This document shows positions 1-9,300 of a stretch of DNA of 64,000 nt, in pieces (the first letter of the stretch is position 1; the number at the start of each line of letters is the position of its first letter). Source of the stretch: VAXT01 sp963827725. GTDB lineage: Bacteria > Actinomycetota > Thermoleophilia > Gaiellales > Gaiellaceae. The notes under the pieces are model-generated. The model was not told the DNA's origin and ran no database searches. It was given only the letters and a program-made list of their open reading frames with translations. The stretch is from positions 1,054,001-1,118,000 of the forward strand of contig CAWHBM010000001.1 in assembly GCA_963827725.1 (NCBI GenBank), in the 5' to 3' direction. The position numbers and the translations under genes were made by a program.

Positions 1-610
1 CCACGCGCAGGAGGTCGTTGCCCCCGGCGTCGACGACGACGCGGCCGCCCGGCTCGGCGAGGACACCGTAGGGATTGCTGTCCGGCACCGGGCTCTGATC
101 GGGATTGTGCTCGGCCTCGTAGGACGAGATGTCCTCGTTCAAGCTCCAGGTTCCGTTCGGCTTCAGTCGGACGAGCCGCCCGAACTCCTGCCCGAGGACC
201 GCTCGGAAGTCCGGATTCGCGCCGAGCCCGATCGCCACGTAGGCGTTCCCTCGCCCGTGCAGCGAGATGTCGTGCGGCCCCGTCGCGCCGGCGCCGCTCG
301 CCGGCGCGTATGACGGAAGGCCGACCGCAATTCGTTCCTGGGCTCCGTGCCAGAGCCGTGAGACGGCACCGCTCGCGCCGACGCACTGCAGCTCGCCGCG
401 GATCATCTCGCACGGCGGTCCGGGGCCACCGCGTCCCGCTTCGGCCACGTAGAGGCCGCCCTCGGGGCCGAACGCAAGGCCGCGCGGATTGTCGAGGCCG
501 CTCATGACGACGGTGCCCGGGGGCTCGGTTGCCGCTCCGCTGCCGGCGAGCACGCCGATCAGAGCAACAATGCCTAGAAACAAGGCGCAAAGACGCAGAT
601 TCCTGTTCAA
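1..610 (-). CDS. ScyD/ScyE-like secreted beta-propeller protein, 5' part
   Basis: About 203 residues are inside the window; the C-terminus lies beyond base 1. Translating the minus strand from a TTG at 610 gives a short basic N-terminus, a hydrophobic stretch (about residues 8-24) and a small-residue cleavage region, which is a signal peptide. The mature part contains DNPRGLAFGPEGGLYVAEAG, GPHDISLHGRGNAYV and NPYGVLAEPGG, typical of the ScyD/ScyE (SMP-30/NHL-like) propeller family. A purine-rich GGGGAG sits only 2 bases before the TTG, closer than usual, so the start is uncertain. It diverges from the hemolysin III gene. The substrate is unknown; this family name reflects homology to scytonemin-cluster proteins, not a proven role here. 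Confidence 0.75.
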   Translation of the reverse strand, partial: MNRNLRLCALFLGIVALIGVLAGSGAATEPPGTVVMSGLDNPRGLAFGPEGGLYVAEAGRGGPGPPCEMIRGELQCVGASGAVSRLWHGAQERIAVGLPSYAPASGAGATGPHDISLHGRGNAYVAIGLGANPDFRAVLGQEFGRLVRLKPNGTWSLNEDISSYEAEHNPDQSPVPDSNPYGVLAEPGGRVVVDAGGNDLLRV

Positions 611-654
611 AACTCCCCTTTTCTGACGACGCGGCCTGCAACGATAGCACCGTC

Positions 655-1320
655 GTGAAGCCTCGCCTAGCGCACGATTCGGCCGAGATCAAGCCCCGCT
701 TACGGGGACTCTCGCACGCGGGCGCCTTCTTGGTCTCGCTCCCCCTCGGCGCTCCTGCTCATCCTGGAGGCGGAGACCGGGACTGGAAGTGCCGCTGCGA
801 TCGTCTTCGCGGTGAGCGTGGCGACGATGTTCGGCCTGAGCGCGCTCTACCACTGCTTCAACTGGCCCGAAGCGCGACGCCGCTGGCTGCGCCGAATCGA
901 CCACGCCGGCGTCTACGGGCTGATCGCGGGCACCTACACGCCGTTCGGCCTGCTCGTGCTCGAGGGCCACTGGCAAACGGGCATGCTCGCGATCGTCTGG
1001 AGCGGGGCGCTGGCCGCGATCCTGCTCAAGTTCATCTGGCTCGACGCGCCCAAGGGCTCTCCGCCGCGATCGGGATCGCGCTCGGCTGGGTCGGCGTCGC
1101 TCATGGTTCCGCAGCTCCTCGACGTGATCGGCCTCGGCGGCTCGCTGCTCGTCCTCGCTCGGAGGCCTCGCCTACACGGCCGGCGCGCTCGTCTACGCGT
1201 TCCGCCGCCCCGACCCCTATCCCGGCCGTCTTCGGCTTCCACGAGGTCTTCCACGTGCTCGTGATCGCGGCGGTCGCCTGCCAGTACTCGGCGGTCGCGT
1301 TCTATGTCCTTCCGGACTGA
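655..1320 (+). CDS. Hemolysin III family membrane protein (frameshifted in this sequence)
   Basis: The protein can be followed through three reading frames: an N-terminus from GTG 655, then FGLSALYHCFNW and DHAGVYGLIAGTYTPFGLLV, then a short stretch around 1064-1100, then MVPQLLDVIGLGG, GGLAYTAGALVYAFRRPDPY, and finally GFHEVFHVLVIAAVACQYSA to the stop at 1320. These are hallmarks of the YqfA/HlyIII (PAQR-related) seven-helix family, including the conserved His residues in the last segment. Frame breaks fall near 750, 1055, 1100, 1160 and 1213. Each is repaired by one base, so I read this as a real gene damaged by sequence errors, although a decayed gene cannot be excluded. Function in bacteria is poorly defined (membrane lipid or stress homeostasis). 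Confidence 0.7.
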   Translation: MKPRLAHDSAEIKPRLRGLSHAGAFLVSLPLGAPAHPGGGDRDWKCRCDRLRGERGDDVRPERALPLLQLARSATPLAAPNRPRRRLRADRGHLHAVRPARARGPLANGHARDRLERGAGRDPAQVHLARRAQGLSAAIGIALGWVGVAHGSAAPRRDRPRRLAARPRSEASPTRPARSSTRSAAPTPIPAVFGFHEVFHVLVIAAVACQYSAVAFYVLPD

Positions 1321-1358
1321 CTGCCTAAAATGCACGCGAGACCACGAAGGAGGCACGG

Positions 1359-1472
1359 ATGAAAGGCGCTGAGAAGCCGAAGAAGCTCGGCAAGAAGGTC
1401 GCCCAGAAGTCGCTGAAGGAAAAGCGCGCCGAGAAGAAGGCGAAGAAGAGCTCGGGCGGCAGCACCTACTAG
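1359..1472 (+). CDS. Small lysine-rich protein (37 aa)
   Basis: A 37-residue reading frame starts at ATG 1359, preceded by a good AAGGAGG ribosome binding site 5 bases upstream, and ends at TAG 1470-1472, followed directly by a second TAG. About 40% of residues are Lys or Arg, in repeats such as KKLGKKVAQKSLKEKRAEKK, followed by a Ser/Gly tail. No domain is recognised. A charged helix binding nucleic acid or ribosomes is possible but unproven. A strong hairpin follows immediately, so it is probably a separate short transcript. The combination of strong SD, coding bias and terminator makes expression likely. Confidence 0.65.
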   Translation: MKGAEKPKKLGKKVAQKSLKEKRAEKKAKKSSGGSTY

Positions 1473-1480
1473 TAGAAATA

Positions 1481-1510
1481 GCGAGGCCCCGCCTTTCGAC
1501 GGGGCCTCGC
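1481..1510. terminator. Bidirectional hairpin terminator
   Basis: GCGAGGCCCCG at 1481-1491 pairs perfectly with CGGGGCCTCGC at 1500-1510 around an 8-base loop. It lies between the small lysine-rich gene and the convergent secreted-protein gene and can serve both. There is no long U tract on the plus strand; the minus-strand transcript continues as TATTTCTAC. Confidence 0.75.
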
Positions 1511-1527
1511 AAAGCGTTACGGGCTGA

Positions 1528-2457
1528 CTACTGGTGGTTGAAGTACGAGACGCAGTCGCCCTGGTTCCGGAAGGTGGGGTTGTTGAAGTTCCTCCACCCG
1601 CCGTTCTTGCACTGCTCCTTGCTCGTCGGCGGACCGATGAGTGTTGACGACTCGAGCGTGAGGCCGTCTACGAGGTAGCCGTTGCCAAGATTGAGCGGCA
1701 TCGCGGTGCCGGCCAAGCGGAACAGCATCTTGGAGATGTCGGGCACCTGGTTGACGTTCCCGATCTGCTCCGGGTCGTAGCGGTAGTAGTCCTCCCACGT
1801 CGTGCCCGTGTGCACGAGCGCGCTGTCGACGTAGATCTTGACGACGTCGTTCGCCGGGCCGTTCCTGAAGTCAACCGAGAAGCCGATCGAATGGGCGCTC
1901 GTTCGGTTGAGCGTCGCGACCTGGTACTCGTTGAAGGTCGAGACCGTCGGGAGGGGACCGGGGTTCGTCACGTCGACGAAGAAGACGCGCACGCCGTCGG
2001 CGTGATCCTCGAAGCGCAGGTAGGTCACCCGTGAGCCGTTGCCGTCATCTGGGCTGACGGACATGCTCAGACCGGTCTGCCATGTCGCTAGCGCAGTGCC
2101 GATCGAGTAGGTCGCGTCGAAGTGATTCGCAGCTCCCTCACCGGCCGGGCTCGAGATCGCCGGCGAGAAGGTCTGGTCGCCGAAGCCTCCAGTTGTGATC
2201 GCATTGGACAGGCGAAGTGCCTGGAGAGCGAATCCGTAGCCAGAGGCCGCCGGGTAATCGGCGGTGGCCTCGACCTCGACGTCGTAGGGGCCGGTCTTCA
2301 TCCAGCCCTGCTGGCCGTTGATGTTTCCGACCGTGTAGGCCGGTGGCTCGAAGTCGATCGGGCCGACGACTGTCGCTGCGCCTCCGAGAGGCGTAACGAG
2401 TGCTGCGAGCCCAAGGACCAGGCTCGTCAGAAGAATGACGCGCTTAACTACTTTCAT
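1528..2457 (-). CDS. Secreted protein with concanavalin-like body and Cys-containing C-terminal tail
   Basis: 309 residues. The start is ATG 2457, because GGGGAG lies 4 bases upstream and the protein then begins MKVVKRVILLTSLVLGLAAL, a clear signal peptide; a longer in-frame extension has no support. The body (about residues 30-275) opens with IDFEPPAYTVGNINGQQGW and reads like an extracellular jelly-roll/laminin-G-type beta-sandwich, but I cannot name the family with confidence. The last 30 residues contain CKNGGWRNFNNP and FRNQGDCVSYF, a short two-cysteine motif that I recall at the C-terminus of many otherwise unrelated secreted actinobacterial proteins. The substrate is unknown. It converges with the small lysine-rich gene at a shared terminator. 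Confidence 0.65.
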   Translation of the reverse strand: MKVVKRVILLTSLVLGLAALVTPLGGAATVVGPIDFEPPAYTVGNINGQQGWMKTGPYDVEVEATADYPAASGYGFALQALRLSNAITTGGFGDQTFSPAISSPAGEGAANHFDATYSIGTALATWQTGLSMSVSPDDGNGSRVTYLRFEDHADGVRVFFVDVTNPGPLPTVSTFNEYQVATLNRTSAHSIGFSVDFRNGPANDVVKIYVDSALVHTGTTWEDYYRYDPEQIGNVNQVPDISKMLFRLAGTAMPLNLGNGYLVDGLTLESSTLIGPPTSKEQCKNGGWRNFNNPTFRNQGDCVSYFNHQ

Positions 2458-2563
2458 GTATCTCCCCAGTTCGAAAAGGACAGAGAAGACCTGACGCTCC
2501 CCTGCTGGCACGCGGGCGGAAGGGCCGCAGTGATGCCCGACGCGCACAGCCACAGTAGCTGGT

Positions 2564-3460
2564 CTACGGAAACGCCGCAGAGGCCGGATCGAGATCGGCC
2601 GATCCTCCGTTGTGACACTCACCGGGCACCCGATATTGGGCGTTGCCGCGTGAGTCAGACCCGTTCGTCGCGAGCTGCTCGCGCATCATCGCGCGCGCCG
2701 TTTTCTCGGAGAGACCGAGATTGACGCCGGCCTCGACGCCGCTCTGGAACGCGTAGCAGTTGGTGAGGCCCTCGTCGCGGACGCCGCGCAGGTGCCACGA
2801 CTCGTGCGCGAGGACGGCGATTGCGCGAGCCGTCTGCGAGAACGGCTGGTCGCGGCGCTTGATCGCGACCTGGTAGAGCGTGTTGCAGATCTCCGGGGTC
2901 AAGTACGCCTGGTCGCCGCCGACGAAGGCGAGCCCGTCCGCGTCCTGGACGAAGCCGACGTACTCGCGGCTTGCGTCGCAGCCGATGCGCGCGGGGTGGC
3001 CGGCGATCAGGGAAGCCTCTCGCGAGAGGACGGTCTCGGTGCGCGCGCGGGCCTCGGCCCCGACCGCGTCCCACCCGCGCGGGCGAGACGCGTAGAAGAG
3101 GATCCCGGCGACGACGGCGACGACAACGACCGCCTCTGCGACGTGGCGCCACTGGAAGCGCGGCGCTTCCGGCAGGGCGGCCGCGGCACCCTTGTCCCAC
3201 CAGGCCCAGATCCCGAGGTCGGTGAGGTCTCGCTCCTGCGGGCCGCGATCCGGCGTCGAGGTGACCGGCTGTCCCCGGCGCGACTTCAGGTAGCCGCCGA
3301 GGAAGAACTCCACCTCGAGCCCGAGCGCGGCGAGGAAGAGCAGCCAGACCGGGATCGCCGCCCGCACCTCGTAGGGCAGGAAGAAATACGCGATCACGGC
3401 GGCGAGCACGGCGATCCGTGCCCGGCGGAAGATTCGCTCACGCCGCTCGAGGTCGTTCAT
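2564..3460 (-). CDS. Membrane-anchored HExxH protein, putative metallopeptidase
   Basis: 298 residues from ATG 3460 (MNDLERRERIFRRARIAVLA); an in-frame ATG at 3499 would overlap the divergent gene and is less likely. Three or so hydrophobic segments occur: residues about 13-30, 35-55 and 105-125 (VAEAVVVVAVVAGILFYA). The soluble C-terminal half carries AVLAHESWHLRG, which is HExxH (HESWH), the zinc-binding and catalytic motif of many metallopeptidases. Several cysteines (GCDAS, ICNTL, LTNCY, GECHN) could form disulfides outside the membrane. No family is recognised, so protease activity is an inference from the motif alone. No clear SD precedes the ATG, in line with the leaderless genes around it. 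Confidence 0.6.
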   Translation of the reverse strand: MNDLERRERIFRRARIAVLAAVIAYFFLPYEVRAAIPVWLLFLAALGLEVEFFLGGYLKSRRGQPVTSTPDRGPQERDLTDLGIWAWWDKGAAAALPEAPRFQWRHVAEAVVVVAVVAGILFYASRPRGWDAVGAEARARTETVLSREASLIAGHPARIGCDASREYVGFVQDADGLAFVGGDQAYLTPEICNTLYQVAIKRRDQPFSQTARAIAVLAHESWHLRGVRDEGLTNCYAFQSGVEAGVNLGLSEKTARAMMREQLATNGSDSRGNAQYRVPGECHNGGSADLDPASAAFP

Positions 3461-3485
3461 CAAGGTGAACGTTAGAGTCGGCGGC

Positions 3486-3902
3486 ATGGCCGGGACCACA
3501 GGTGAGCAGAGCGTCCGCCGCTATTGGGAGGACTTCTGGAGCAAAGGCGACCGGTCAGCCGTCGACGAGTTCTACGGCGAGACCTTTCGGCTGAACGGCG
3601 AAGAGACGTCCCGCGACGAGTGGAGAGAGGGCGCGGAGAGCTGGCGGAGCAAGTTCTCCGACATCAGGGTCGAGGTCGACAAGCTCTTCACGAGTGGCGA
3701 GGCTGTCGTCAGCCGCATCGTCTTTCGCGGAACCCACACCGGGGACCTCACCTGGTTGCCCGCGACTGGGAAGAGCTTCGAGGTGGGCGGCATCGACATC
3801 TTCGAGTTCGAGGACGGCCGGGTCGTCGATCACTGGCACGAGGTGGACCACCTCGACCTCTTCGAGCAGCTCGGCGCCGAAGTACGTCCCGTATCCGCCT
3901 AG
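3486..3902 (+). CDS. SnoaL-like (NTF2-fold) polyketide cyclase/ester cyclase family protein
   Basis: 138 residues. The pattern VRRYWEDFWSKGDRSAVDEF, then FRGTHTGDLTWLPATGKSFE and GIDIFEFEDGRVVDHWHEVD, is the SnoaL-like arrangement: a helical entrance followed by a curved sheet ending in a DG(R/K)VV.HW strand. In other genomes such proteins bind small hydrophobic ligands and only a minority are true cyclases, so no substrate is proposed. ATG 3486 lies 9 bases after TTAGAG/TAGAGT, consistent with a leaderless start, and only 25 bp separate it from the divergent HExxH gene. Confidence 0.75.
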   Translation: MAGTTGEQSVRRYWEDFWSKGDRSAVDEFYGETFRLNGEETSRDEWREGAESWRSKFSDIRVEVDKLFTSGEAVVSRIVFRGTHTGDLTWLPATGKSFEVGGIDIFEFEDGRVVDHWHEVDHLDLFEQLGAEVRPVSA

Positions 3903-3925
3903 GCCGCGAATGGCATGCTGACGAG

Positions 3926-4825
3926 ATGAGCGACGAGCTCGCCATCCGCCTGCGCGGAGCCGTGAAGCGCTACGGCGAGATCACCGCGGTCGACCACCTG
4001 GACCTCGACGTCCCGGTCGGCACGTGCGTCGGCCTGCTCGGCCCGAACGGGGCGGGCAAGTCGACGACCATGCGCCTCCTGACGGCGCAGGCGATCGCCG
4101 ACGAGGGCGAGATCGAGGTGCTCGGCTTCCAGCTGCCCGGCGAGTCGAAGGCGGCTCGCGCGCAGTGCGGCGTCACGCCGCAGCTCGACAACCTCGACAC
4201 GACGCTCACGGTGCACCAGAACCTGCTCGTCTTCGCGCACCTCTACCGGATCTCGCGGGCCGAGCGGCCGGAGGCGATCGAGCGGGCGCTCAAGATGGCG
4301 AACCTCGTCGACCGCCGCGACACGCGCGTGGACAAGCTCTCGGGCGGGATGCGCCGCCGCCTGCTGATCGCGCGGTCGCTCATCCACCAGCCGCGCCTCG
4401 TGCTGCTCGACGAGCCGACCGTCGGCCTCGACCCGCAGGTCCGCCAGGAGCTCTGGGCGCTCATCGACAAGCTCCGTTCCGAGGGGACGACGATCCTCAT
4501 GTCGACCCACTACATCGAGGAGGCCCAGCGCCTCGCCGACACGGTGCTGATCATGTCGCACGGGAGCTCGGTTGCCGCCGGCTCGCCCTCGGAGCTCGTG
4601 CTCGAGCACGCGGGACACGAGGTGCTCGAGGTGTACGGCCCGCCCGCGCGGCTGGCGGAGGTCGAGTCCGAGGCCGGCGCTGCGGGGCTGCGGACGCGCC
4701 GCACCGGTACGAGCATCTCCGTTCTGGGCATCGACGCGAACGGCGAGCACGGTTTCGAGGGCGAGCGGCGTCCGGCGAACCTCGAGGACGTCTTCGTCCT
4801 GCTCACCGGCGAGGAGATCGCCTGA
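3926..4825 (+). CDS. ABC exporter ATP-binding subunit
   Basis: 299 residues. Walker A GPNGAGKST (about residues 40-48), the signature LSGGM, Walker B LVLLDEPTVGLD and the switch-region STHYIEEA are all intact, so it is a functional nucleotide-binding domain of the DrrA/NodI type with a C-terminal regulatory extension of about 70 residues. The start at ATG 3926 was chosen because MSDELAIRLRGAVKRYG begins the fold. It overlaps the permease gene by one base (TGATG), so the two are translationally coupled. The substrate is unknown; drug, lipid or polysaccharide export are all possible for this class. Confidence 0.9.
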   Translation: MSDELAIRLRGAVKRYGEITAVDHLDLDVPVGTCVGLLGPNGAGKSTTMRLLTAQAIADEGEIEVLGFQLPGESKAARAQCGVTPQLDNLDTTLTVHQNLLVFAHLYRISRAERPEAIERALKMANLVDRRDTRVDKLSGGMRRRLLIARSLIHQPRLVLLDEPTVGLDPQVRQELWALIDKLRSEGTTILMSTHYIEEAQRLADTVLIMSHGSSVAAGSPSELVLEHAGHEVLEVYGPPARLAEVESEAGAAGLRTRRTGTSISVLGIDANGEHGFEGERRPANLEDVFVLLTGEEIA

Positions 4826-5619
4826 TGGCGACGGCCGCAAAGACCGCGCGCCTCGGCCGGCTCGAGCGACCGGCGCTGACCGGCGTGCTCGTGCGCGAGG
4901 TCGTCAACTTCTCCTCGTTCTGGCGCTCGAGCACCTTCTCCTCGACGGTCGAGCCGACGATCTACCTGCTCGCGTTCGGCTTCGGGTTCGGCTCGATCGT
5001 CGGGACGCTCGGCGGCTTTCGGACCGTCGACTTCATCGCCACGGGGGTTGTCGCCACCGCTGTCTTGTTCTCGGCCGCCTTCCCGGCGATGTTCGGAACG
5101 TTCGTCAAGTACCAGTTCCAGCGCACGTACGACGCGATCCTGGCGGCGCCGGTCGATACCGAGGAGCTCGTCACGGCCGAGGCGGTCTGGATCGCCACGC
5201 GCGCGGGTGTCTACGGCTGCGTGCCGCTCGTCGTCGCGATGTTCTTCGGCCTCGATCCGTCGTGGGGGATGCTCCTCGTGCCGTTCATCGCCTGGATCTC
5301 CGGCTTCGGCTGGGCGGGCTTCGGGATCATGGTCGCGGGCTTCGCCAAGTCGTTCGAGAACTTCAACTACGTGGTGAGCGCCGTGCTGACGCCCCTCTTC
5401 CTCGTCGCCGGGACGTTCTTCCCGCTCAACGAGCTGCCCGACTGGGCCCAGATCCTCGGCGCGCTGAACCCCTTGGCCCAGTGCGTGCACCTCGTGCGCG
5501 GCGCCGTCTTCGGCACGCTCGCCTGGATCGATCTCTTGCGTGTGGGCATGCTCGTCGGGTTCGGCGTCCTCATGTGGCGGATCGCAATCCACGCGATGGA
5601 GCGCAAGCTGATCGACTGA
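4825..5619 (+). CDS. ABC-2 type exporter permease
   Basis: 264 residues with six hydrophobic segments, for example YLLAFGFGFGSIVGTLGG, GVVATAVLFSAAFPAMFG and AVLTPLFLVAGTFFPLNELP; the last motif (FxxG.FFP.. .LP) is the conserved ABC-2 signature seen in NodJ/DrrB. The gene starts inside the stop codon of the ATPase gene, so the pair forms one exporter, presumably as a heterotetramer in the cytoplasmic membrane. It is followed by a promoter for the DivIVA gene. No cargo can be deduced. Confidence 0.88.
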   Translation: MATAAKTARLGRLERPALTGVLVREVVNFSSFWRSSTFSSTVEPTIYLLAFGFGFGSIVGTLGGFRTVDFIATGVVATAVLFSAAFPAMFGTFVKYQFQRTYDAILAAPVDTEELVTAEAVWIATRAGVYGCVPLVVAMFFGLDPSWGMLLVPFIAWISGFGWAGFGIMVAGFAKSFENFNYVVSAVLTPLFLVAGTFFPLNELPDWAQILGALNPLAQCVHLVRGAVFGTLAWIDLLRVGMLVGFGVLMWRIAIHAMERKLID

Positions 5620-5636
5620 CTTTTCGAGCCCGGCTC

Positions 5637-5665
5637 TTGGTGTTTTTTCGGCTGTCAGTCACAAT
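5637..5665 (+). promoter_or_regulatory. Sigma-70-type promoter for the DivIVA gene
   Basis: TTGGTG (5637-5642) and CACAAT (5660-5665) are separated by 17 bases. The start codon follows the -10 box by 9 bases, so the transcript would be leaderless or nearly so. Confidence 0.55.
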
Positions 5666-5674
5666 GTACGACCA

Positions 5675-6340
5675 ATGTCGATAGCTCCCGCAGAGGTCCA
5701 GGACAAGAAGCTGAAGCGCCGCCTTCGCGGATACGACCGAGCAGGAGTCGAGAAGCTCCTCAACGAGGTCGTCGCGAGCTACGCACAGGTCTGGCAGGAG
5801 CGGGACCAGCTGCGGAACCGGGTCGGCCAGCTCGAGAAGGAGCTCGCACCGCTCCGCGAGGCCGAGGACCAGCTGAGAGACATCCTCGTCACCGCCGAGC
5901 GGGCGGCGTCGGAGGTTCGCGCTCAGGCCAAGGTGGATGCCGAGGCGCTCCTGGAACAGGCGAAGGCCAAGACCAAGGCCCAGGAGGACGCAGCGGCCCA
6001 GATCCGCACTCAGGCAACAGCCGATGCCGAGGCGCTGCTCGAGCAGGCGCGGGCGAAGAGCCAGGCGTCGAACGGTGCGATGAAGGCCCAGCAGACGCGG
6101 CTCAAGAACGAGGTCGAGCGCCTGCAGGCGGTCGAGGAAGAGCTCCACTCGCAGCTCCGATCGTTTCTCCGCAAGGGTCTCGAGCTCATCGAGAAGGACC
6201 GGAAGGCGACGCGCGAGACCGCGGTCATCCCGGCGAAGGACGACAACGCGACCCAGCCGAGCCCGGTCGCCTCTCAGCCGTCGGCCACGACCCAGAAGAC
6301 GCCGTCGGCGCACAAGACGCCCGACACCGCGAACGCTTAG
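5675..6340 (+). CDS. DivIVA-domain coiled-coil protein
   Basis: 221 residues. The N-terminal 50 residues (KKLKRRLRGYDRAGVEKLLN, then VVASYAQVWQERDQLRNRV) match the DivIVA membrane-binding/helical start; residues about 50-190 are a continuous coiled coil with internal repeats of the type ADAEALLEQA(K/R)AK. The tail is a Thr/Ser/Pro/Ala-rich disordered segment. In actinobacteria DivIVA-family proteins mark poles or septa and recruit growth or segregation factors; which of these applies here is unknown. It has its own promoter and lies directly upstream of dnaE. Confidence 0.8.
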   Translation: MSIAPAEVQDKKLKRRLRGYDRAGVEKLLNEVVASYAQVWQERDQLRNRVGQLEKELAPLREAEDQLRDILVTAERAASEVRAQAKVDAEALLEQAKAKTKAQEDAAAQIRTQATADAEALLEQARAKSQASNGAMKAQQTRLKNEVERLQAVEEELHSQLRSFLRKGLELIEKDRKATRETAVIPAKDDNATQPSPVASQPSATTQKTPSAHKTPDTANA

Positions 6341-6393
6341 AGCGAAAAACCGCCGGGGAGGCGTCCTGAGGCCGACCTACAATGGGCTGCCCG

Positions 6394-9300
6394 TTGGCCG
6401 CCGACTTCGTCCACCTGCACGTCCACTCCGAGTTCTCGATCCTCGATGGCGCCTGCCGCATCCCGGAGCTCGCTGAGCGGGCCGCCGAGCTCGAGATGCC
6501 GGCGGTCGGGCTCACCGACCACGGGTCGCTCGCCGGCGCGGTTCAGCACTACAAGCACGCGACCAAGCAGGGCGTCAAGCCGATCATCGGCTGCGAGGTC
6601 TACGTCTGCGACGACGCGTCGAAGCAGGAGAAGGGCTACGCGCACCTGACGCTGCTCGCGGAGTCGAACGAGGGCTACGGCAACCTCATCAAGCTCGCCT
6701 CAGCGGGCTATTTGCAGGGGTATTACTACAAGCCACGCGTCGACTGGTCGCTGCTCGAGACCCACTCCAAGGGTCTGATCGCGCTCTCCGGGTGCCTTTC
6801 CGGGCGCGTCTCGAAGGCGCTCGAGGAATCGCGCGAGGCCGACGCGGCGGGCGACCTCGACCGCCTCGTCCAGGTCTTCGGGCGCGACTCGACCTACGTC
6901 GAGATCCAGAACGCGGGACTCGAGCAGCAGGCGCGCATCAACCCGCTCCTGGCGCGGCTGGCCGAGGGCACGGGCCTGCCGCTCGTTGCGACCGGCGACG
7001 TGCACTACCTGCGCCATGAAGACGCGCGCGCGCACGAGGCGCTCCTCTGCATCCAGTCGGGCGACTCGCTCAAGAATCCGAACCACTGGCGCTTCGACAC
7101 GGATCAGTTCTTCTTCAAGACGCCGAACGAGATGGCGCACGACTTCGCCGGGTACCCGCAGGCGCTTGCGCGGACGCTCGAGGTCGCCGAGCGCTGCAAC
7201 GTCGAGATCGAGCTCGGGACGATCCGGCTGCCGCGCTTCCCGGTCCCGGAAGGCCGAGACGCGTTCGACTATCTCGTCGAGCTGTGCGAGAAGGGCCTCG
7301 AGAAGCGGTACGACCGGGCGACGCCCGAGCTCCAGGAGCGCCTCAAGTACGAGCTGAAGACGATCCGCGAGATGGGCTTCGCGGACTACTTCCTGATCGT
7401 CTGGGACTTCGTCAACTTCGCGAAGCGAAACGGCGTCTCGGTCGGCCCAGGCCGCGGCTCGACTGCCGGCTCGCTCGCCGCCTACTGCCTCGAGATCACC
7501 GACGTCGACCCGATTCGCTACGACTTGCTCTTCGAGCGCTTCCTCAACCCGGGCCGCAAGTCGATGCCGGACATGGACATCGACTTCTCGGTCGCAGGGC
7601 GCGACCGCGTCATCAACTACGTCGCCGAGAAGTACGGGCGCGACCGCGTCGCCCAGATCATCACCTTCGGGACGATGATGGCGAGAGCCGCGGTCCGCGA
7701 CGCGGGACGCGTGCTCGAGATCCCGTACGGCAACGTCGACAAGATCGCCAAGCTGATCCCCGAGGGGCCGAAGGTGTACCTGGACGAGTGCCTGAAGCCG
7801 GGCGCCGAGCTCAAGGCGGCCTACGACGCCGACCCGGAGGTCAGGGAGATCGTCGACCTTGCGAAGCCGCTCGAGGGCCTCGTCCGGCAGGACTCGATCC
7901 ACGCCGCCGGCGTCGTCATCTCCGACCGGCCGCTCACCGACGTCGTGCCCCTCCAGCGCAAGGGCGAGGGCCAGGAGACGGTGACGCAGTTCGGGATGTG
8001 GGACGTCGAGGCGCTCGGGTTGCTCAAGATGGACTTCCTCGGGCTGCGCAACCTCGACGTGATCGACAAGGCCGTTGCGCTGATCGGCGGCGGGCTCGAC
8101 ATCGCGAAGATCCCGATGGACGACGCGAAGACGTTCGAGATGCTCGCGCGGGGCGACTCGATCGGCGTCTTCCAGTTCGAGTCGTCGGGGATGCGCGACG
8201 CCCTGAAGCAGGTGCGGCCGACCGGGTTCGAGGACCTGATCGCCCTCGTCGCGCTCTACCGGCCGGGGCCGATGGGCTACATCCCCTCATACGCCAAGCG
8301 GAAGAACGGGCGCGAGGCGGTGAGCTTCATCGACAAGCGCCTCGAGGCGATCACGGGCGTCACGCACGGGATCTGCATCTACCAGGAGCAGTACCTCGAG
8401 ATCGCGAAGCAGATCGCGGGCTTCTCGCCGGCCGAGGCCGACGACCTGCGCAAGGCGATCGGCAAGAAGATCCACGAGCTGATGGCGTCCCTCAAGGAGA
8501 AGTTCCTCGAGGGTTGCGCGCAGACCGACACGCCGCCCGCGGTCGCGAACCAGCTCTGGAAGGACATGGAGTCGTCGCAGGATTACTCGTTCGGCAAGGC
8601 GCACTCGGCCTGCTACGCGATGATCGCCTACCGGACGGCCTGGCTCCGCGCGAACCACCCGCGTGAGTACATGGCCGCGCTGATCTCGTCCGTCATGAAC
8701 ACGAAGGACCGCGTCCCGTTCTACGTGAGCGCGTGCCACGAGCTCGGGATCGAGGTCGAGCCGCCGGACGTGAACGAGTCCGAGTGCGACTTCGCCGTCG
8801 TCGAGGGCAGGATCCGCTTCGGGCTGAACGCGGTCAAGAACGTCGGTGACTCCGCGGCGCGCGCGATCGTCGCCGCGCGCGGGGACGGAGGAGCGTTCAC
8901 GTCGATCTGGGACTTCTCCGAGCGCGTCGACCCGCAAGTCACAAACAAGCGATCGCTCGAGGCGCTCGTGCGCTGCGGCGCTCTCGATTCCACGGGCGAC
9001 TCGCGCGGCGGGATGATCGCCGTGCTCGACTCGGCCTCAGCTTGGGGCGGCCGGATGCAGGCTGACCGGCTCGCCGGGCAAGGCTCGATCTTCGATCTCG
9101 GCGGCGAGGAAGACGCCTCGCGGCCCGAGCAGCACCCTCCCGTCCCGGTGATCGAGTTGGACAAGAACGAGCTCCTGCGGATGGAGAAGGAGACCCTCGG
9201 CGTCTACGTCTCGGAGCACCCGCTGCAGGCGATCCGCGAGCAGCTGCGGCGCAAGACCGACTGCGGGCTCGCCGAGGCCGAGAAGCGGCGCGACGGCGAA

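Noticed and set aside
655..1320. Hemolysin III gene as a pseudogene
   Set aside because: Five shifts in 650 bases occur without stop codons accumulating in the restored reading and all motifs are preserved; errors are more likely, although not proven.
4510..5592. 360-codon minus-strand frame opposite the ABC exporter
   Set aside because: It lies opposite intact ABC ATPase and permease genes and has the composition of a codon-shadow.
6700..7902. 400-codon minus-strand frame opposite dnaE
   Set aside because: It mirrors the dnaE reading frame and has no recognisable domain.
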